In this document: positions 61,250 through 64,000 of the stretch, one piece after another | How the letters are laid out: each line of letters starts with the position of its first letter | Numbering within the stretch: position 1 is the first letter of the stretch | Assembly: GCF_040115645.1 (NCBI RefSeq) | Contig: NC_089542.1 | Span: forward strand, 5,828,001 to 5,892,000 | DNA length: 64,000 nucleotides | Origin: Euwallacea fornicatus | Lineage: Eukaryota > Arthropoda > Insecta > Coleoptera > Curculionidae | Direction of reading: 5' to 3' | The notes under the pieces: model-generated | What the model was told of the DNA's origin: nothing | Databases searched by the model: none | The model's input: only the letters and a program-made list of their open reading frames with translations | Translations under genes and position numbers: made by a program

Positions 61250-62715
61250 AACAATATGTTCGGACAAACATATTTTTGATATTAAAGTGCCTATAATTTC
61301 CGACAAAAACAAAATTAAAAGTTTTAATTAATAAGGGGTAATCTCGAAAAACATTTATTTCGATTTAACTATCTAATTAAAGGTTTAACAAAAAACCATT
61401 GAAAATATTAACAATAGAATTGAACGTGAGCAAAAATGGTTGGCAACTAAATATTTGGATAACGGGAAAAAATATTGGATTGATAAGGTGTTACATTGCC
61501 TTTTGCCTTAATTACTGCCTTTATTCTAGCCGGCATAAAATTTACTAAGTTTTGGCATGCATCTTACTGGAACAGAGTCCCAAATTTCTGCGATTTTTCT
61601 CTTTAAATCCTCTGCTATTCGTTGAGGATAGGCCTTTAAAATTTGTTTCATTTTGTGCCACAAAAATTCTATGACATTCAAGTCAGGACTGCTTGACGGC
61701 CAAGAAAACACATTTAAATTGTTGTTCCCGAACTAACTTTTTGTTGATTTAGCCGTATGGCACGCCGAACCATCTTGCTGAAAGATAAAATCTCGATTCG
61801 GAAATTGGTCTGCTATGGTAGGAAGGAGATTATTTTGAAGAATCTCCTGATCGTCGCTGACGATGCCATCTACTATTTGATATCTTTTCCCAACCTTTGC
61901 TGACATGCAGCCCCATATCATAATGCGCTGTGAAGATGCCATTATTCTTTTTATACAGCCCTTGTGGAACCATTATTTTTTCGATGTAATGATCCTTTTC
62001 CGAAAATCACCAATACACACATCAAAACAGGACTCATCGCTAAAAATGACTTCCGACCAGTTTTCTATAGTCCAATTCACTTTTGTTTTAGGCCAAGTAA
62101 GTCTTGCTCTTTTTTGTTTTTTAGTAATTAATGGTTTCTCTTTTTCCTAAAATACTATGCTGTTTCAGCTCTTAAGGTATTCCTTCGATCATTTTTACAA
62201 ACTCTTTAATTGTTCTTTGGTCTGTATTTGTTACAAGTCGTGGTCTGCCGGTATCTTTAATTCTGATGCTACCGGTTTTTCGATAGTGCTTTAAGATATC
62301 ACTAACAGTAGATTTTGATAAATCCAATTCATTGACAATTTGGATAACTCTTGTTTCCGTATAATATTTCTTTATTATAAGTTGTCTTAATTGGGCATTA
62401 ATAGCTTTTCCGCGACCCATTTGTAGGGTAACGGACACTGGTAACTGACAATGACGTTAACAAAGCATAGCAATTGTTCTTTCGATGAGTATCTAGTAAC
62501 TAGTACATAAATAAATAAAATTCCGAACATTTATTTGTCAACCAATTTTTGTCACGTTCAATTCTATTGTTAATATTTTCAATAGTTTTTTGTTAAATCT
62601 TTAAATGGATAGTTAAATCTAAATAAATGTTTTCCGAGAGTACCCTTTATTAATTAAAATTTTTTAATTTTGTTTTTGTCGGAAATCAAGAATATATTTG
62701 TCCTAACATGTGGTC
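61250..62715 (-). mobile_element. Tc1-like transposon with arms of about 200 bp, in the last perlecan intron
   Basis: 61,250-61,465 and 62,525-62,715 are inverted copies at high identity, sharing TTTCCGACAAAAACAAAATT and AAAATATTAACAATAGAATT. The left arm carries a small extra segment near 61,285. The outermost ends are not clearly CAGT, so limits are within about 15 bp. Confidence 0.82.
61526..62420 (-). pseudogene. Tc1-like transposase pseudogene
   Basis: The start is MGRGKAINAQ at 62,420. A helix-turn-helix follows (VIQIVNELDLSKSTVSDILK), then a TGRPRLV hinge. The first catalytic Asp is in IFSDESCFDV (about 62,020-62,050). Next come IMIWGCMSAKVG, FIFQQDGSACHTAKS (second Asp) and WPSSSPDLNVIEFLWHKMKQ (Glu). 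It ends at 61,526. All three catalytic residues survive, but stops or frameshifts near 62,170, 61,980 and 61,735 split it into pieces. Confidence 0.85.
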
Positions 62716-64000
62716 GTTAGGGCTTGTATAAAAAGTTTTCATGACAAGAACAATAAAACTTTTTTTACACTATTTTTTTTATGCACCATTTTTTTAATGC
62801 ATAAAAACAATTTTTTTGTTGCTTAGCTATGTCAGTTTTAAAGATTTTTTTATAAATCTTAAGAAGGTATAGAATCATTATAAAGTAACTTTCAATGTGT
62901 TTATTTGAAAAAACGTGCTCTTTTGGTATTTAATCTTAATTCTATAAATGAAAAATTATTAATAAATATTATTTAATGATATAAAAATACATAGGATGTC
63001 AAAATTTTGAATGTACATCTGGATTTCACGTATAATCTCTACTAGGAACTGTTTTCAGATTCTCCTTAACTTAATTAATAGTCAAAATGGGGCGAAGAAT
63101 CGAAAATCATCAATTTAAATAAATCTTCCGTATATCTGAAAGAATTGAAGATGGCTCTATTCTCTTTGGTCCAATCGACTATGTTCAAAAATGAAGCTTT
63201 TAACACCTTTCTTCCTTCCTTATGTCAATTACTGTATGGCCTGTATCGTTTAAATCTAACGAAAGATGAACACTCTGTACGCGTGCTTCATGGGAAAAAG
63301 AAATGCGTTTCTCCTTCTATTGTATAAGGGCCAAGTGGAGGCAAAAACCAGTTTAAATGCCTGAAAGCAGGGCATAAAAATAGCAACAATGGAGCGGACT
63401 TCCTGGCCGAAAGTGTCTTATTGTTTTGTTCTGCAGACTGGACAAATCTTTGTTATTTATTCTGGGTGCCTTTGTTACTGCTCGGATCAATCATTTTGTG
63501 TAAGCAAGCAAAAGAATGTCTAAACCAGTATCTTCTTCCTCCAAACCTTTTTTGGATATTTTGAAACTAAAAATTAGAAAGATGGTGTAAGCTGTAAGTG
63601 TCTCTATGTCTGTCTTAATTTATTTTGAGGCCACGGAGCCTCAAACAGGAAACTTTCATTTGCGAAAATGAGTGAAAAACGTCAATTTCCTCTCCTCGTG
63701 TATCCCCACTTGCAAAGTCGACTATTATAAATGAAGCATTATTTTGTAGTTACAAGACCTCAGACGAGATTTTTATTCGTTAGATGCATTTGTTCGTCTT
63801 ATTCGTTAAGAGTTTACTAGAATAATCTATTCTCATTTCATCGTCTAGTTTCACCCAGAAGTTGAATTTTCGTACGAAACATTCTGGATACTTCTGGGTA
63901 ACTAAAATCTAGAGTTTTCAGAGCTAATTTCGAGTGCAGCTATCCCTACACGTATTTATCGCCGTTTTCAAGTTATAAGGCCTAAGAGAGTACTTTTATC
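62716..64000. other. Right-hand end: perlecan intron
   Basis: No further LDLa exon or splice pair found to the edge. The frame at 63,145-63,327 has no cysteine-module pattern. Confidence 0.5.

Noticed and set aside
1..64000. CRISPR array, prokaryotic operon, or retroelement reverse transcriptase
   Set aside because: No regularly spaced repeats, no tandem long frames, and no RT core motif (YxDD context) seen in the frames examined.

Overview
The window looks like AT-rich nuclear DNA of an arthropod, most likely an insect. It has one spliced gene with short, consensus GT-AG exons and long introns. The rest is a dense layer of decayed DNA transposons of the Tc1/mariner superfamily, some inverted-repeat (foldback) elements, and non-coding sequence. 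I see no bacterial-type operon, rRNA, confident tRNA, CRISPR array, virus or reverse transcriptase.

The recognisable gene is the 5' part of a perlecan (insect trol type) basement-membrane heparan sulfate proteoglycan. It runs on the + strand from about 50.6 kb to 59.5 kb and continues past the right edge. Fifteen exons (1,564 nt, 521 codons plus one base) join with one consistent set of intron phases. In order they encode a basic/acidic leader, five very short acidic exons (24, 33, 33, 45 and 39 nt, all phase 0-0), an acidic Ser-Gly segment suited to glycosaminoglycan attachment, a SEA domain split over two exons, and four LDL-receptor class A modules on phase 1-1 exons. The signal-peptide exon was not found. 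It should lie upstream, and a small well-spliced exon-like sequence at 3,562-3,607 is a weak candidate for an upstream exon.

Region by region: 1-8.99 kb is non-coding DNA with one Tc1 relic (5,844-7,369) and a two-copy dispersed repeat. From 8.99 to 18.9 kb there are several relics of transposases with 'WPxRSPDLxPLDxxLWG'-type motifs, a Tc1 relic (12,952-14,423) and a foldback element. The 21.9-28.6 kb stretch carries the best preserved Tc1 copy (21,950-23,581, with only two in-frame nonsense codons), a mariner fragment and another Tc1 relic. From 30.5 to 36.6 kb there are three more elements of the SPDLxPLD group, one with arms of about 270 bp. From 38.7 to 46.6 kb there are three foldbacks plus a 678-bp almost perfect palindrome inserted at a TA inside an older Tc1 relic. 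From 46.6 to 50.6 kb is AT-rich DNA with two GC-raised islands just upstream of the first recognised perlecan exon. The perlecan introns hold a further three transposon relics.

All coordinates of transposon ends and splice sites were read by eye from the sequence. Family names rest on motif recognition, not on searches.
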